A DNA stretch of 39,249 nucleotides from Gammaproteobacteria bacterium (GTDB lineage: Bacteria > Pseudomonadota > Gammaproteobacteria > Steroidobacterales > Woeseiaceae): contig JAOTUB010000018.1 of the NCBI GenBank assembly GCA_029864095.1, positions 1 through 39,249 on the forward strand, given 5' to 3'. A program made the position numbers and the translations under genes. The notes below the pieces were generated by a model, which was not told the DNA's origin, searched no databases, and saw only the letters and a list, made by a program, of their open reading frames with translations. Below are positions 9,185 to 23,569 of this stretch, one piece after another. How positions within the stretch are numbered: position 1 is the stretch's first letter; every line of letters starts with the position of its first letter.

Positions 9185-9207
9185 GCTGGCAGTGAGTACT
9201 CAGAGGA

Positions 9208-9236
9208 TTGGCGACTTGCGACTGGCTCACTATACT
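9208..9236 (+). promoter_or_regulatory. Sigma70-type promoter for the Smr-domain gene
   Basis: TTGGCG (9208-9213) and TATACT (9231-9236) are separated by exactly 17 bp, within the 89-bp divergent surE/smr gap. The transcription start would fall about 30 bp before the TTG start codon. A TATAGT on the opposite strand at 9234-9229 overlaps this -10 and might serve surE, but no good -35 accompanies it. Confidence 0.55.
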
Positions 9237-9273
9237 CAATGTTTCCCGCGCACCATAGCCTGAGTACACCGCA

Positions 9274-9801
9274 TTGAGCGATGACGATCCAGACCTGTTC
9301 CGCCGCATGATGTCAAAAGCGAAGCCGCTGCGCACAGACGAGCGCGTCGCTCATCCGCAGAAGAAACCGAAACCCAAAGCGCGGTTTACGCGAGCGGATG
9401 AGAAAGAGGCATTGCGGCAAAGCATGCTGGCCGACATCGACACGATGCAGGACGGCAACGCGGACAGCCTGCGCTTTCGTCGTGCCTCAGTGGGACGCCG
9501 AACCATGCGCAAACTTGCACGCGGTCGCTTTAGCGTTCAGGCCGAGATCGATCTGCACGGTATGACGGTTGCGGAAGCCAGGCCGAGACTCTCCGACTTC
9601 ATTGCTGACTGCGCGAAACAAGGTCTGCTCTGCGTCCGTGTCGTTCATGGCAAGGGCCTAGGCTCCGGGCACAAGGGACCCGTGCTGAAGAACAGCGTCA
9701 ACGCCTGGCTACGGAAGTGGAATACGGTACTTGCGTTCGTATCGGCGCGGCAGGTCGATGGCGGTACTGGTGCGATCTACGTACTCCTGCAGGCACCGTA
9801 G
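9274..9801 (+). CDS. Smr domain protein (MutS2 C-terminal-like nuclease family)
   Basis: This is a 175-aa soluble protein. The N-terminal ~85 residues are basic and poorly structured. The C-terminal half is an Smr domain with DLHG (93-96), VVHGKGLGSGHKGPVLK (123-139) and GGTGAIYVLL (163-172), the motifs of the Smr fold. Stand-alone Smr proteins (SmrA/SmrB type) are nucleic-acid endonucleases; SmrB in E. coli cleaves mRNA at collided ribosomes. Which subtype this is I cannot say. The start is a TTG (MSDDDPDLF) with no clear Shine-Dalgarno; ATG codons downstream (from residue 12) are alternatives. It is transcribed against its neighbours, diverging from surE and converging on truD. Confidence 0.87.
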   Translation: MSDDDPDLFRRMMSKAKPLRTDERVAHPQKKPKPKARFTRADEKEALRQSMLADIDTMQDGNADSLRFRRASVGRRTMRKLARGRFSVQAEIDLHGMTVAEARPRLSDFIADCAKQGLLCVRVVHGKGLGSGHKGPVLKNSVNAWLRKWNTVLAFVSARQVDGGTGAIYVLLQAP

Positions 9802-9823
9802 AACCACGCACGGCCAGCGACCT

Positions 9824-9904
9824 GGATGGTTGCTCGTCGTCATGTCTCGATCCCGCCTGACGGGAGCTCGCTGCGCTGCGCTTTACTTCCGATGAGCAGC
9901 ATCC
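9824..9904. terminator. Nested inverted repeats between convergent smr and truD
   Basis: An imperfect outer repeat (9824-9839 with 9890-9904) encloses a perfect short hairpin TCCCG-CCTGA-CGGGA (9851-9865). It lies in the 115-bp gap between two convergent stops, where a bidirectional terminator would be expected. There is no T-run on either strand, so intrinsic termination is doubtful. Confidence 0.25.
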
Positions 9905-9916
9905 CGCCCGCAGACC

Positions 9917-10930
9917 CTAGCAAGATACGATTTCCCGCAGAACGGACGTTGCATACGCACCCTTGCTCAAACGGAAGTGCAGCCACAGCGCGTCGTCTTC
10001 GACCTCCCACTTCAGATCTTGAACCCGGACGCGCAGGGGTCGGCTGGCCGCATCGACCTTGGCGGCGATCAGCCCGGTTGCCAAAGCCCCGTGTTTGGAA
10101 ACCACATCGGTCTCCAATTCCGCGATAGTTCCGGTTCCCAGCGGCGCATTGCGTCCCCACAACGTTCCCGACGGGTGGATGTCGAAGCCGGCGCAGCGCT
10201 GCTCTATCTCGTCCGTGACTTCGTCGACGGCGAAGACGCTGCCGGAGCCGTCGAGGCTGGCCACTTCTCCCGGAAGAATCTTGTCCCACGTGCCATCGTG
10301 CACGCGCGCATCGAGAATGTCATTGAACAGCAACGAACGCACTGCTGAGATTGCAATGCTACGCTTATTGCGTGTCACGCGGCGGCCATTTAATACCGCG
10401 CGACCGAGGTCGATATTGGAACCGTCACGGCCAAAGCGCTGCTCACCAAAGTAGTTCGGGACGCCACGAGATTCGACTTCGGCCAATCGCTCGGCGACGT
10501 CTGCAGGATGTGCGGTGATCTCGTCTCCGCGCAAAGCAATACGAAAGGCATTGCCGCGATGCGCGCCCCGCCGCAGTTTGCGCCGATGCAGGCGTTGCTC
10601 GACGATGCGCACACCGTCAGATTCGAACGTATCCCACTCGGTCCCGTTAGCAGATGGGCGTCGTACGCTGAACCACTGCCGGGTCACTGCATGGCGGTCT
10701 TTGAGTCCGGCGAAACCGACGTCCCGCGGCGAAACGCGGGCATGCTTGGCCAGCCGTTCCGCAACCCAGTGAGTATTAGCCCCGGTCTTTTCGATCCACA
10801 ACCAGTCGTGCTCGCCGTCATCACTGAATTCGATCCCAATCTGCTCGATGACGACGAAATCGTCCGGTATCGTGCGAATCACAGCAGCAAACGGCGTGGG
10901 GCCGAGCGCGCGGGCCCAATCCGGGAGCAT
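9917..10930 (-). CDS. truD: tRNA pseudouridine(13) synthase TruD
   Basis: TruD converts uridine 13 to pseudouridine in tRNA-Glu. The 337-residue protein has the TruD signature GFAGLKDRHAVTRQWFSV (about 72-89) with the catalytic Asp78. It also has the RRKLRRGAHRGNAFRI segment, the NYFGEQRFG motif, and a C-terminal SKGAYATSVLREI. Length is normal (E. coli 349). The ATG at 10930 lies 14 nt after the ftsB TAA; an in-frame TTG at 10936 is possible. In most gammaproteobacteria truD follows ispF; here it directly follows ftsB, and ispD and ispF are missing. Confidence 0.95.
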   Translation of the reverse strand: MLPDWARALGPTPFAAVIRTIPDDFVVIEQIGIEFSDDGEHDWLWIEKTGANTHWVAERLAKHARVSPRDVGFAGLKDRHAVTRQWFSVRRPSANGTEWDTFESDGVRIVEQRLHRRKLRRGAHRGNAFRIALRGDEITAHPADVAERLAEVESRGVPNYFGEQRFGRDGSNIDLGRAVLNGRRVTRNKRSIAISAVRSLLFNDILDARVHDGTWDKILPGEVASLDGSGSVFAVDEVTDEIEQRCAGFDIHPSGTLWGRNAPLGTGTIAELETDVVSKHGALATGLIAAKVDAASRPLRVRVQDLKWEVEDDALWLHFRLSKGAYATSVLREIVSC

Positions 10931-10944
10931 TGACAATCGATTGC

Positions 10945-11238
10945 TTAGTGCGCCGCGTCAGCGACGGGCACGACCTGGTAAAAGGTTTCTTTGCGGCCGA
11001 TCATACCGAGATCGGTACGCGCACGTTCCTCAGCCGCCTCGGAACTATTCTTCAGGTTCACAACTTCCGCATCGAGCGCCTGATTCCGTTGCCGTAGTTG
11101 CTCATTCTGTGCCCGCTGCTCGGCGACGGCGGCACGCAGATCGCGCGTCTTGCCAAAGCCCTCCGCCGAAAACCACAATTGACTCTGCAGCATCAGCGAA
11201 GCAGCACCCAAAATCACCAGCATCCAGCGAGAATTCAC
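10945..11238 (-). CDS. ftsB: Cell division protein FtsB
   Basis: FtsB is a bitopic inner-membrane protein that forms the FtsQLB complex and helps activate septal peptidoglycan synthesis. The 97-residue product has one N-terminal transmembrane segment (about 5-22), LWFSAEGFG after it, and a coiled coil (about 32-70, AAVAEQRAQNEQLRQRNQAL). It ends in the family signature EERARTDLGMIGRKETFYQVV. The GTG start at 11238 is chosen because it gives the normal length and has AGG upstream; an in-frame TTG at 11253 would add five residues. Eno lies upstream (23 nt gap), the usual gammaproteobacterial partner. Confidence 0.93.
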   Translation of the reverse strand: MNSRWMLVILGAASLMLQSQLWFSAEGFGKTRDLRAAVAEQRAQNEQLRQRNQALDAEVVNLKNSSEAAEERARTDLGMIGRKETFYQVVPVADAAH

Positions 11239-11261
11239 GAAGCCTGACCCCAATCCGAGCG

Positions 11262-15097
<3,836 letters not shown>

Positions 15098-15169
15098 GGA
15101 AATACGCGCCGTCGTTGGATTAAAGACGGTTTTAAACGTTAACAGAACACCCTTGTGGACACAATGACA

Positions 15170-16516
15170 TTAGTGAAGTGAGGGTCGATTTCGCCACCGA
15201 ATTGCGGTGCCCGGTTCGCTCGCCGCGCCGGCCGCAATCCAGAGGTCCGCAACGGCGACGAGTTTGCCCTCTGAATACACTAACGGCAGCTTGTCGCGCA
15301 TCCATGGAACCACCCCCTCTTCTTGAAGTAGTTTCTTGAGTTTTCGCGTATGTAATTGACCGAGCGGCTTAATTTCTTCTCCGCCGGACCGATACCGAAG
15401 CTCGAGCCCGCGCGTGACGACGGCGTCTGCCAAGCCAGATGGCGCGCCCGGCTCGAGATCGAGATCGCCAAGCCCCGGCGCCAAAGCAACGCTCTTCGTT
15501 GCCGTTCCAAAGGTAATGGGACGCACGGCATCCGACTCGGCCGTCGTGCTTGCGGCGAGCACGTACACATTGTCCCGGTAGCGGCGAATTTCTGCGCCCG
15601 GCCATGTCACGATCGGCTGGGCATCGTCGCGAGCCGGAATCAACTCTGTAATGAGGCTCTGCAATGTCGTTGCCGGCGGTGACGGCAGACCCAACTCACG
15701 AACAACGTAGCGCAGGACATTGCGCTGCCGCGCCGGCGGCAATTCTTGCAGCCGCTTCAGCGCGAGGCGATCCGCTCGTCCACCCAACGTCCGAAAATCG
15801 GCGTCCGCAAGTTGGTCAAGCAGCAGTGATGCTTCGCCTGCCAGTACGGCACTGCGCTTCAGCCGGCTGGCGACATCGGGCCAGCGCGATTGAAGTCGCG
15901 GCAAGACCTCGTGACGCAGATAATTGCGATCATACTGGCGATCCTCATTGGACGGGTCGTCGATCCAATTCAATTCGTGTTTCGCCGCATAATCTTGCAG
16001 CTGACTCCGCGCAACGGAGAGCAAAGGACGTACCAGCCAGCCGCCAGCCAATGGTCGGATCTCTCCAATTCCGGCGAGTCCGGCTGGCCCGCTGCCACGC
16101 ATGAGATTCAGCAGCAAAGTCTCGGCCTGATCGTCTTTGTGATGCGCAGAGAGCAACCAGTCCCCAGCGCGAACGTAAGACCGGAACGCGTCATAGCGGG
16201 CTCTGCGGGCAGCGCCCTCCGTGCCTTCACCGGAATCGACATCAACATGGACTTTGAGCTCAACCAACTCGACATCGAGAGAATCAGCGATTGCCTTGCA
16301 GTGTTGGCTCCAAGCGGCCGAATCATCGTGAAGAGCGTGGTCGATATGCACTGCGGTCAGGCGCGTCTGATGCACATCACGGGACGCGACCAGCGCGTGT
16401 AGCATTACGGTGGAATCGAGGCCACCGCTGTACGCAATGACGTAGCGAGACGGCCGGCCTGCGAGCTCCGCAACCTCAGCGAGCTTGGCAAGCAAATCAT
16501 CGTGCTTAAACGTCAC
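15170..16516 (-). CDS. tilS: tRNA(Ile)-lysidine synthetase
   Basis: TilS converts cytidine 34 of the tRNA-Ile CAU anticodon to lysidine with ATP and lysine, switching its decoding from AUG to AUA. The 448-residue protein carries the PP-loop SGGLDS (30-35), the [21 protein letters not shown] motif and the Asn/Asp-rich [16 protein letters not shown]. The C-terminal domains include the [11 protein letters not shown] stretch typical of proteobacterial TilS. The GTG start at 16516 overlaps the accA TGA (GTGA). It is the last gene of the long minus-strand run before the terminator-like hairpin upstream of pyrG. Confidence 0.95.
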   Translation of the reverse strand: MTFKHDDLLAKLAEVAELAGRPSRYVIAYSGGLDSTVMLHALVASRDVHQTRLTAVHIDHALHDDSAAWSQHCKAIADSLDVELVELKVHVDVDSGEGTEGAARRARYDAFRSYVRAGDWLLSAHHKDDQAETLLLNLMRGSGPAGLAGIGEIRPLAGGWLVRPLLSVARSQLQDYAAKHELNWIDDPSNEDRQYDRNYLRHEVLPRLQSRWPDVASRLKRSAVLAGEASLLLDQLADADFRTLGGRADRLALKRLQELPPARQRNVLRYVVRELGLPSPPATTLQSLITELIPARDDAQPIVTWPGAEIRRYRDNVYVLAASTTAESDAVRPITFGTATKSVALAPGLGDLDLEPGAPSGLADAVVTRGLELRYRSGGEEIKPLGQLHTRKLKKLLQEEGVVPWMRDKLPLVYSEGKLVAVADLWIAAGAASEPGTAIRWRNRPSLH

Positions 16517-17472
16517 GCTTCCTTGAATTGACCGAAGCTTGCGAGGCGGCGCCGTCGATTTTCCAGCAGCTTATCGATCGGCAACTGCTCGAGATCCTCG
16601 AGGTTTTTCAGCAGCGCGTTGCGAATGACTTCGGCCGCCTGCGCAGGATTACGGTGCGCGCCACCCAAAGGCTCGGGCAGCACTTCGTCAACGAGCCCGA
16701 ATCCGCTCAGGCTTTCCGCCGTGATGCGCATGGCTTCTGCCGCATCCTGAGCTTTGTCGGCGCTCTTCCAAAGAATCGACGCACAACCTTCAGGCGAGAT
16801 GACAGAGTAGATTCCGTATTGCAGCATCAGCAGGCGGTCGCCGACGCCGATGGCCAGGGCCCCGCCCGAACCGCCTTCACCAATCACGACGCTGATGATC
16901 GGCGTCCTGAGCCCCGCCATCAGATAAAGACTGTAAGCAATCGCCTCACTTTGACCGCGCTCCTCGGCGCCGACGCCGGGATATGCGCCTGGCGTATCAA
17001 TTAAGGTGACGACAGGCATCGAGAATTTCTCTGCTAGGCGCATCAGCCGCTGCGCTTTGCGATATCCCTCGGGTTTCGGCATCCCGTAGTTGCGCCTGAC
17101 ACGCTCTTTGGTGTCTCGCCCTTTTTGATGTCCGATGAACATGACCGCACGCCCATCGATGCGGCCGACTCCGCCGATTATCGCCGGGTCATCAGCATAC
17201 ATTCGATCGCCGTGCAGCTCCTGAAAATCCGGCGCAATTTTCTCGAGGTAATCGAGCGTGTAAGGCCGCATCGGATGACGTGCAACCTGCGCGATCTGCC
17301 AGGCACTCAGCTTGGCAAAAATGCTTTTTGTCAGGTTCTCACTTTTCTTGCGAAGACGCGACACCTCTTCGTTGATGTTGATCTCGGAATCGTCACCGAC
17401 GAAGCGCAACTCCTCGATTTTCGCTTCGAGTTCAGCGATAGGTTGTTCAAATTCAAGGAATTGGAGGTCCAT
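16513..17472 (-). CDS. accA: Acetyl-CoA carboxylase carboxyltransferase subunit alpha
   Basis: AccA and AccD form the carboxyltransferase that makes malonyl-CoA, the first step of fatty-acid synthesis. The 319-residue protein matches the family length. It shows the N-terminal helical part ([17 protein letters not shown]), [21 protein letters not shown], and the [21 protein letters not shown] segment. It also has [20 protein letters not shown] and the oxyanion-hole region [17 protein letters not shown]. It follows dnaE by 33 nt, the common gammaproteobacterial order lpxB-rnhB-dnaE-accA-tilS. Confidence 0.97.
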   Translation of the reverse strand: MDLQFLEFEQPIAELEAKIEELRFVGDDSEININEEVSRLRKKSENLTKSIFAKLSAWQIAQVARHPMRPYTLDYLEKIAPDFQELHGDRMYADDPAIIGGVGRIDGRAVMFIGHQKGRDTKERVRRNYGMPKPEGYRKAQRLMRLAEKFSMPVVTLIDTPGAYPGVGAEERGQSEAIAYSLYLMAGLRTPIISVVIGEGGSGGALAIGVGDRLLMLQYGIYSVISPEGCASILWKSADKAQDAAEAMRITAESLSGFGLVDEVLPEPLGGAHRNPAQAAEVIRNALLKNLEDLEQLPIDKLLENRRRRLASFGQFKEA

Positions 17473-17505
17473 TCGACGTACCGATCGATGGTCGAAAGAT
17501 GGACT

Positions 17506-20500
17506 TTACATGATTTCCCGACTGGGTGCGTAGAGCATGCGGACATTTTTTTGCCCGAGTAACTCGCTCAGCTTGTCGCGCAGTTCGCGGCTCGGCCGCA
17601 CCGACCATTCGGGCCCGAGATTCAGACGCGCAGAGGCTGTGTCGCCGATATACTGGACCGACACGTCGCAGCTGCCTTCGCGATACGGCAGCAACAAATC
17701 ATGCAGCTTGACGAGTAATGTTTCCCCCTGCCCGTTCGGTGCAAGACTCAAGACCATGGATTTTGCCCGGCTTTCAATGACGCGATCGATGTGCAGTACA
17801 TTCTTGACGTTGACTGTCCAGCTTGCCAGGAAATCGTCGTAGCGCAGGGGGCCACTGATCACGACGATCTCGTCCTTCACGAGTAAGTGCCGAAACTCCT
17901 GGAACGCCTCGCTGAACAGGCTCACCTCCATACGGGCCGTGTCGTCGTCCAGCGTTACACTTATGCGATTGCCACGCTTTCTCAGGTCCGCGACAAGCCC
18001 GGCTACCGTCACCTCGCGGCTTGAATGAGCATAGTTGCGCTCTCCTCGCGAGGTCTGCGGCGCGGGTTCTCCGACCAGATCGACCAGCCTGCCGTCGACG
18101 AAAGACATTGCATCTGCGCGCACCGCATCAAACGGATGACCCGTCAGATACAGACCGAGCGCCTCTTTTTCATTGCTCAGGAAAATCCTCTCCGGCCACT
18201 CCGTCAGATCGACGGGTTGCGGCGTGTCGACTATCGCAGCCGATACTTCGAGACCAAACATGTCGTTCTGGCCCGCGGCCGCTGCGCGCGCCTGCTGGTC
18301 AGCACTTGCAAGCGATTCAGGGACCTGGTGCATCAGGCTTCGACGCGACTGGCCGAATGCATCCATCGCCCCTGCCTTGATCATTGCTTCGAGAGCGCGT
18401 CGATTGAGCTTGTCGTAATCCACACGCCGGCAGAATTCGGCAAGACTGCTGAAGGCTCCGTGCGCCTCGCGCTCGGCGATAACGGACTCTACGGCTCCGC
18501 GGCCAACACCTTTGATCGCGCCCAGGCCGTAAAGAATTGTGCGCTCGTCCCCCACGCTGAACACGTACGACGATCGATTGATATCTGGCGCGACCAGCTG
18601 CAGGGCCTGTTTGCGACAATCGTCCTTGAGCGTGACGAGCCGGTCCGTATTGTCCAGATCCGCACTCATCACGGCCGCCATGAATGCCGCCGGGTAATGT
18701 GCTTTCAGATAGGCCGTCTGATACGCGAGTACTGCGTACGCAGCGGAATGCGATTTATTGAAGCCGTAAGCCGCGAATTTCTCCATCAAATCGAAAATTC
18801 GCGTTGCCGTGTGTTGCGCGACTCCACGCTCCGTCGCGCCCGTGACAAAGATCTCGCGCTGCTTGGCCATCTCCTCGGGTTTTTTCTTACCCATCGCACG
18901 GCGCAACAGATCAGCACTACCGAGGGTGTAGCCTGCGAGCAGCTGGGCAATCTGCATTACCTGCTCCTGGTACAGGATAACGCCGTAGGTTTCTTCTAGC
19001 AGTGGCTTCAGATCCGGATGCAAATAATCGATATCAGCCTTGTTGACCGCATGCCTGCGCGTAATAAAGTCATCTACCATGCCCGACTGCAGCGGCCCGG
19101 GACGAAACAGGGCAACGAGTGCGATCAGATCGTCGAACCGGTCTGGTCGCATGCGCTTGATCAGGTCCCTCATGCCGCTGGACTCGAGCTGAAAGACCGC
19201 GGCTGTTTGCGTACTGCGCAAAAGTTCAAAGGTCTTTGGGTCGTCGATGGGGATACGATCGATGTCGAACTCGGCATCGGGAAACGACTCGTTCACGATT
19301 TTCTCGGCCCAATCGATGATAGTCAGTGTCTTCAGGCCAAGGAAATCAAATTTTACGAGACCGATCGCCTCGACGTCGTCCTTGTCAAGCTGCGTAATGA
19401 TGTGCGTGCCACCATCCTCGCAATAGAGCGGTGTGAAGTCGGTTAGCTTGCCGGGAGCGATTACCACGCCACCGGCGTGCTTGCCGGCATTGCGCACCAG
19501 GCCTTCGAGCGATCTGGCGAGATCGATGATTGCAGCGACCTCTTCGTCGTCACGGTACATCGCCGCAAGCTCTTCGGACTGCTCCAGCGCCTTGTCGAGG
19601 GTAATGCCAAGATCAAACGGCACGAGCTTGGCGATGCGGTCGACGAAACCATACGGTTGACCCAGCACCCGGCCGGCGTCCCGTATCACGGCTTTGGCCG
19701 CCATCGTGCCAAACGTGATGATCTGCGCGACACGGTCGCGCCCGTAGCGTTCGGCCACGTACTCGATGACGCGATCACGCCCCTCCATACAAAAGTCAAC
19801 GTCGAAGTCGGGCATCGACACGCGCTCTGGATTGAGAAACCGCTCGAATAGCAGGTCATGATGCAATGGATCCAGATCTGTGATTCCCAGAACCCAGGCA
19901 ACCAGTGAACCGGCACCCGAGCCTCGACCAGGCCCGACCGGGATGCCGTTTTCGCGTGCCCAGCGTATGAAGTCGGCGACAATAAGGAAGTAGCCGGGAA
20001 AACCCATGCCGCCGATAACGTCGAGTTCCCTTTCGAGCCGCTCTAGATACGGTGCGCTGACGGCGTCGCGCTCGTTCTCGGCGATCCCTTCGAGGTCGAA
20101 AATGCGTTCGAGCTGCTGCGTCAGGCCGCGGCGCGCCTCTGCCTCGAGAAACTCGGCCTCCGTCTGGCCGTCAGGCACAGGAAAGGCCGGCAACGCGCTC
20201 TCGCCAATTTTCAAACCCAGGCTGCAGCGTCGCGCAATCTCACGAGCATTCTCGAGTGCTTCCGGCACGTCAGCGAAAAGCTCGGCCATTTCCTGAGAGC
20301 TGCGCAAGTACTGATTTTCGCTATACTCGTGCGGCCGCTCGGGATCGGCAAGCCCACGACCTTCGTGAATGCAAACCCGGGCTTCATGCGCGTTGAAGTC
20401 TTCACGGCTCAGAAATCGTACGTCATTGCTCGCAACAACGGCGACGCCAGCCGCATGCGCAAGCGTCAGTGATCTCTGAACGACCTCTTCCTCGCCCGCA

Positions 20501-21027
20501 CGATTCGTACGCACGAGTTCGAGGTAGTAGCGGTCGCCGAAAACCTGCTGCCAGGCATCGAGCAGCGACCGTGCGGCTTCGTCGTGTCCATTGAGCAGCG
20601 CGTGGCCGACATCGCCTTGCCGCCCTCCGGATAACGCGATCAGTCCTTCACAACTCGTCATCGTCAGCCACTCACGCCGTGCGAGTGGTTCGCCGCGCAC
20701 CTGACCTTCGAGGAACGCCCGTGTCAGCAACTGCGAGACGTTTCGATAGCCAGTGTTGTTCTGGCATAGCAGGATAAGCCTGTTAGGTCGCGAACTGTCG
20801 TCCTCATTCGCGATACAAAGATCCACACCGATGATCGGCTTGATGCCGGCCGCGATCGCTTTTTTGTAGAACTTGACCATGCCGAACAGGTTGTTCTGGT
20901 CGGTCAGCGCGACAGCGGGCATGCCGTCAGACGCGCAGCGATCCATCAGCGCTGCGATTCGCACCGTACTGTCGACTAGCGAATACTCGCTGTGCACATG
21001 CAGATGGACGAACGGTGCCACTGTCAT
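17506..21027 (-). CDS. dnaE: DNA polymerase III subunit alpha
   Basis: DnaE is the replicative polymerase subunit. The 1173-residue protein has an N-terminal PHP domain ([15 protein letters not shown], 6-20) and the C-family polymerase palm, with [18 protein letters not shown] and catalytic aspartates in [13 protein letters not shown] (near 400-410). It has the fingers ([24 protein letters not shown]), the helix-hairpin-helix region GLGAIKGVG, and a beta-clamp-binding motif QNDMFGL. A C-terminal OB fold follows ([14 protein letters not shown]). I start at MTVAPF (21027): its ATG overlaps the rnhB TGA (ATGA), and earlier codons overlap rnhB. Length is close to E. coli (1160). No defects are seen. 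Confidence 0.97.
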   Translation of the reverse strand: MTVAPFVHLHVHSEYSLVDSTVRIAALMDRCASDGMPAVALTDQNNLFGMVKFYKKAIAAGIKPIIGVDLCIANEDDSSRPNRLILLCQNNTGYRNVSQLLTRAFLEGQVRGEPLARREWLTMTSCEGLIALSGGRQGDVGHALLNGHDEAARSLLDAWQQVFGDRYYLELVRTNRAGEEEVVQRSLTLAHAAGVAVVASNDVRFLSREDFNAHEARVCIHEGRGLADPERPHEYSENQYLRSSQEMAELFADVPEALENAREIARRCSLGLKIGESALPAFPVPDGQTEAEFLEAEARRGLTQQLERIFDLEGIAENERDAVSAPYLERLERELDVIGGMGFPGYFLIVADFIRWARENGIPVGPGRGSGAGSLVAWVLGITDLDPLHHDLLFERFLNPERVSMPDFDVDFCMEGRDRVIEYVAERYGRDRVAQIITFGTMAAKAVIRDAGRVLGQPYGFVDRIAKLVPFDLGITLDKALEQSEELAAMYRDDEEVAAIIDLARSLEGLVRNAGKHAGGVVIAPGKLTDFTPLYCEDGGTHIITQLDKDDVEAIGLVKFDFLGLKTLTIIDWAEKIVNESFPDAEFDIDRIPIDDPKTFELLRSTQTAAVFQLESSGMRDLIKRMRPDRFDDLIALVALFRPGPLQSGMVDDFITRRHAVNKADIDYLHPDLKPLLEETYGVILYQEQVMQIAQLLAGYTLGSADLLRRAMGKKKPEEMAKQREIFVTGATERGVAQHTATRIFDLMEKFAAYGFNKSHSAAYAVLAYQTAYLKAHYPAAFMAAVMSADLDNTDRLVTLKDDCRKQALQLVAPDINRSSYVFSVGDERTILYGLGAIKGVGRGAVESVIAEREAHGAFSSLAEFCRRVDYDKLNRRALEAMIKAGAMDAFGQSRRSLMHQVPESLASADQQARAAAAGQNDMFGLEVSAAIVDTPQPVDLTEWPERIFLSNEKEALGLYLTGHPFDAVRADAMSFVDGRLVDLVGEPAPQTSRGERNYAHSSREVTVAGLVADLRKRGNRISVTLDDDTARMEVSLFSEAFQEFRHLLVKDEIVVISGPLRYDDFLASWTVNVKNVLHIDRVIESRAKSMVLSLAPNGQGETLLVKLHDLLLPYREGSCDVSVQYIGDTASARLNLGPEWSVRPSRELRDKLSELLGQKNVRMLYAPSREIM

Positions 21028-21626
21028 CCTGCCCGCCTTACAGGCGCAAAGCTGCGGCGATGCTGCTCGCATGGGCCATGTTCCTGCAAACGTGCGCGGT
21101 GAATTTCTGTGCCGTAGCCCTTGTGTTTCGCGAACTCATAATGCGGGTACAGGCTGTCCATTCGCACCATGATCTGGTCACGGGTGGTTTTGGCAATGAT
21201 AGACGCCGCGCTGATTGCCGGTATCTTCGCGTCGCCGCCAATGATCGCCTCGCCTCTGAGCTGCTTGTCTCCGATTTGAAGGTCGGGTAAGCGGTTACCG
21301 TCCACCTGCACGCGTGTCGGCATGATCGACAGTCCGAGAATCGCACGCCGCATCGCGAGCATCGTCGCCGCAAGAATATTCAGCGCGTCGATTTCCGCCG
21401 CGTCGGACCAGGCGACCGACCAAGCCAGCGCATTGGCCCTGATCTCACCGGCAAGCTCTTCGCGCCGATTCGCGCTGAGTTTCTTGGAGTCGGCGAGACC
21501 GTGCAGCAAATGTCCAGGGCCCAGGATCACGGCAGCAGCGACAACGGGACCGGCCAGCGGTCCTCGACCGGCTTCGTCAACACCGGCAACCGGCTCTGCA
21601 AATTCAAACAGTTTTGATTGTTGCAT
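21024..21626 (-). CDS. rnhB: Ribonuclease HII
   Basis: RNase HII cuts the RNA strand of RNA-DNA hybrids and starts removal of misincorporated ribonucleotides. The 200-residue protein has the catalytic [15 protein letters not shown] (Asp17, Glu18), the LADSKKLS motif, the [10 protein letters not shown] acidic site, and the [16 protein letters not shown] and [23 protein letters not shown] signatures. The ATG at 21626 (MQQSKLFEF) lies 22 nt after the lpxB stop and gives normal length; the open frame extends further upstream into lpxB but lacks support. The stop overlaps the dnaE start. Confidence 0.95.
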   Translation of the reverse strand: MQQSKLFEFAEPVAGVDEAGRGPLAGPVVAAAVILGPGHLLHGLADSKKLSANRREELAGEIRANALAWSVAWSDAAEIDALNILAATMLAMRRAILGLSIMPTRVQVDGNRLPDLQIGDKQLRGEAIIGGDAKIPAISAASIIAKTTRDQIMVRMDSLYPHYEFAKHKGYGTEIHRARLQEHGPCEQHRRSFAPVRRAG

Positions 21627-21648
21627 CTGAGGCTTTGGGACCACCCGT

Positions 21649-22785
21649 CTAGGTCTTTCTTGCGAGCTCAATAACGGCACTTGCGGCACGCTCATCAGCG
21701 CCGAGCGCCAGTTCCGTCCGAAGTGTAGCAAATCGCCTGCTGATCGACTCGCGCCTTGCCGGATCGTCAAGCATCGCTGCGACCGCTTCTGCCATTGCCT
21801 CCGGTATGACATCCTGCTGAATAAACTCGGGAATCAACGGTGTTTCGGTCAGCAAATTGGGCATTGTGAAATACTCATTGCGGAGCCCGATCAGTCGGGC
21901 GATCATGCCCGATATTTTGCCGATCGCATAGGCAGCGACGGTTGGCTTGCCAAGAAGCGCTGACTCGAGGGCAGCAGTTCCGGACGCAAGAAAAACGACA
22001 TCCGCGGCTGCCATGACATCAGTCGAATCGCCATCTATAAGTGTAAACCGCTCGGCAACCCCTGCAGCGGCGAGTTGTGCCTCGAATATCGGCCGCAACT
22101 TCGGCGATGCGATCGGTGTGACAAAGCGCAGTTGAACGCGTTGAGCCGCAAGAATCGCAGCTGCGGCCGCAAACTCGGGCCCCAGCCGGGAAACTTCGCT
22201 GACACGGCTTCCAGGCAGAACGGCAACGAGCAGGCCGCCGGTCAGCCCCAGAGCAGCGCGTTTCGAGACGACGTCGATCTCGGCAGGCAGACTATCCGCT
22301 TTCGGATGACCAACGAACACAGCGTCAATGCCCTGCTGGTCATAGATATCTTTTTCGAATGGCAGGATGCAAAGGACGCGATCTGCTGCCTTGCGAATCG
22401 TCTTGATGCGACCAGCGCGCCACACCCAGATCGTCGGACTAACATAGTGCGCGGTCCGGATACCTGATTTTCGTAACGCTTTTTCCAGACCAAGATTGAA
22501 ATCCGGGGCATCGATGCCAACAAACACATCCGGCGGTGACGTGCGCCACCGTTTGACGAGCGAACGACGCAGCTTCAGGAGCCGCGGAATGTGCATGAGT
22601 GGTTCAAGCAAACCGAAGACGGCGAGTGTCTCCGCGTCCTCCCACGGATCGCAGCCTGCCGCCACCATGGCCGGTCCGGCCACACCTTCAAAAGTGGCGT
22701 CGGGAACATGCGATTTGATGGCCCGAATCAGACCCGCCCCAAGCAGGTCGCCGGAGGACTCACCAGCAACCAGTCCTATACGCAC
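21649..22785 (-). CDS. lpxB: Lipid-A-disaccharide synthase
   Basis: LpxB joins UDP-2,3-diacylglucosamine and 2,3-diacylglucosamine-1-phosphate into the lipid A disaccharide. It is a GT19 glycosyltransferase peripheral to the inner membrane. The 378-residue protein shows [15 protein letters not shown] (6-20), [82 protein letters not shown] and [20 protein letters not shown]. All are strongly conserved LpxB motifs. The start is GTG at 22785, 11 nt after the lpxA stop, with GGAG close upstream. Confidence 0.96.
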   Translation of the reverse strand: MRIGLVAGESSGDLLGAGLIRAIKSHVPDATFEGVAGPAMVAAGCDPWEDAETLAVFGLLEPLMHIPRLLKLRRSLVKRWRTSPPDVFVGIDAPDFNLGLEKALRKSGIRTAHYVSPTIWVWRAGRIKTIRKAADRVLCILPFEKDIYDQQGIDAVFVGHPKADSLPAEIDVVSKRAALGLTGGLLVAVLPGSRVSEVSRLGPEFAAAAAILAAQRVQLRFVTPIASPKLRPIFEAQLAAAGVAERFTLIDGDSTDVMAAADVVFLASGTAALESALLGKPTVAAYAIGKISGMIARLIGLRNEYFTMPNLLTETPLIPEFIQQDVIPEAMAEAVAAMLDDPARRESISRRFATLRTELALGADERAASAVIELARKT

Positions 22786-22796
22786 TGCTCCAGCCT

Positions 22797-23567
22797 CTAG
22801 CGTACCAATCCACGCTCGGCAGAGCGCAGTGATTCGAGAAACAGCTCGAGTTCTGCCTGCGTCTTCGAACGTTCGGCGATCTCCTCGATCGCCTCGTTTA
22901 ATTTCATCCCCTTACGATAGACCAGCCGATACGCATCTTTGATATTGCGAATCTGCTCGGCACTGAAGCCGCGGCGCTTCAGGCCCTCGCTATTGATCCC
23001 GCGCGGAACGGCTGGCATTCCGGTGGCGGTCGTATAGGCCGGAACGTCCCGGTTTGCTCCCGCATACATCCCGAGAAACGCGTGGGCACCAAGCTTGCAG
23101 AACTGGTGCACGCCGGAGAAGCCGCCCATGATAACCCAGTCGCCGATATGCACATGTCCCGCCAATGTCGCATTGTTGGCGAAGACAGTGTTGCTGCCTA
23201 TCACGCAGTCATGGGCAATGTGTACGTACGCCATAATCCAGTTGTCGTCGCCCAATACGGTTTCGCCTTTGCCTTGCGTTGTGCCGCGGCTTACTGTGCA
23301 GAATTCACGAATGGTGTTGCGGCTGCCGATTCTGAGGACCGTGGGCTCACCGGCGTATTTCTTGTCCTGCGGATCGTCACCGATCGATGCGAACTGATAA
23401 ATGTGGTTTTCCGTGCCAATGGTTGTGGGGCCGTTGATAACGACATGGCTATCAATTCGTGTGCCGGCCCCCACCACGACGTCGTCGCCGATGATCGAGT
23501 ACGGCCCGATTTCCACGTCGTCGGCGATGAGCGCTGTCTTTGAGACAATTGCTGAGGCATGAATCAC
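22797..23567 (-). CDS. lpxA: Acyl-ACP--UDP-N-acetylglucosamine O-acyltransferase
   Basis: LpxA performs the first step of lipid A synthesis, moving a 3-hydroxyacyl chain from ACP to the 3-OH of UDP-GlcNAc. The 256-residue protein is a left-handed beta-helix of hexapeptide repeats (MIHASAIVSKTALI...). The catalytic His is His119 in VHIAHDCVIG, with His116 also kept. The C-terminal helical part carries GLKRRGFSAEQIRNIKDAYRL. The residue 48 positions after the catalytic His is Met167 (LGMYAG). E. coli has Gly173 there (C14 chain) and P. aeruginosa Met169 (C10), so a C10 substrate is predicted. The start is GTG at 23567, 2 nt after the fabZ stop; the longer frame upstream overlaps fabZ. Confidence 0.96.
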   Translation of the reverse strand: MIHASAIVSKTALIADDVEIGPYSIIGDDVVVGAGTRIDSHVVINGPTTIGTENHIYQFASIGDDPQDKKYAGEPTVLRIGSRNTIREFCTVSRGTTQGKGETVLGDDNWIMAYVHIAHDCVIGSNTVFANNATLAGHVHIGDWVIMGGFSGVHQFCKLGAHAFLGMYAGANRDVPAYTTATGMPAVPRGINSEGLKRRGFSAEQIRNIKDAYRLVYRKGMKLNEAIEEIAERSKTQAELELFLESLRSAERGLVR

Positions 23568-23569
23568 AA

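Noticed and set aside
8369..9277. Plus-strand open frame of 302 codons opposite surE and pcm
   Set aside because: It is the shadow of two well-conserved genes, with no family motifs and no promoter or Shine-Dalgarno sequence.
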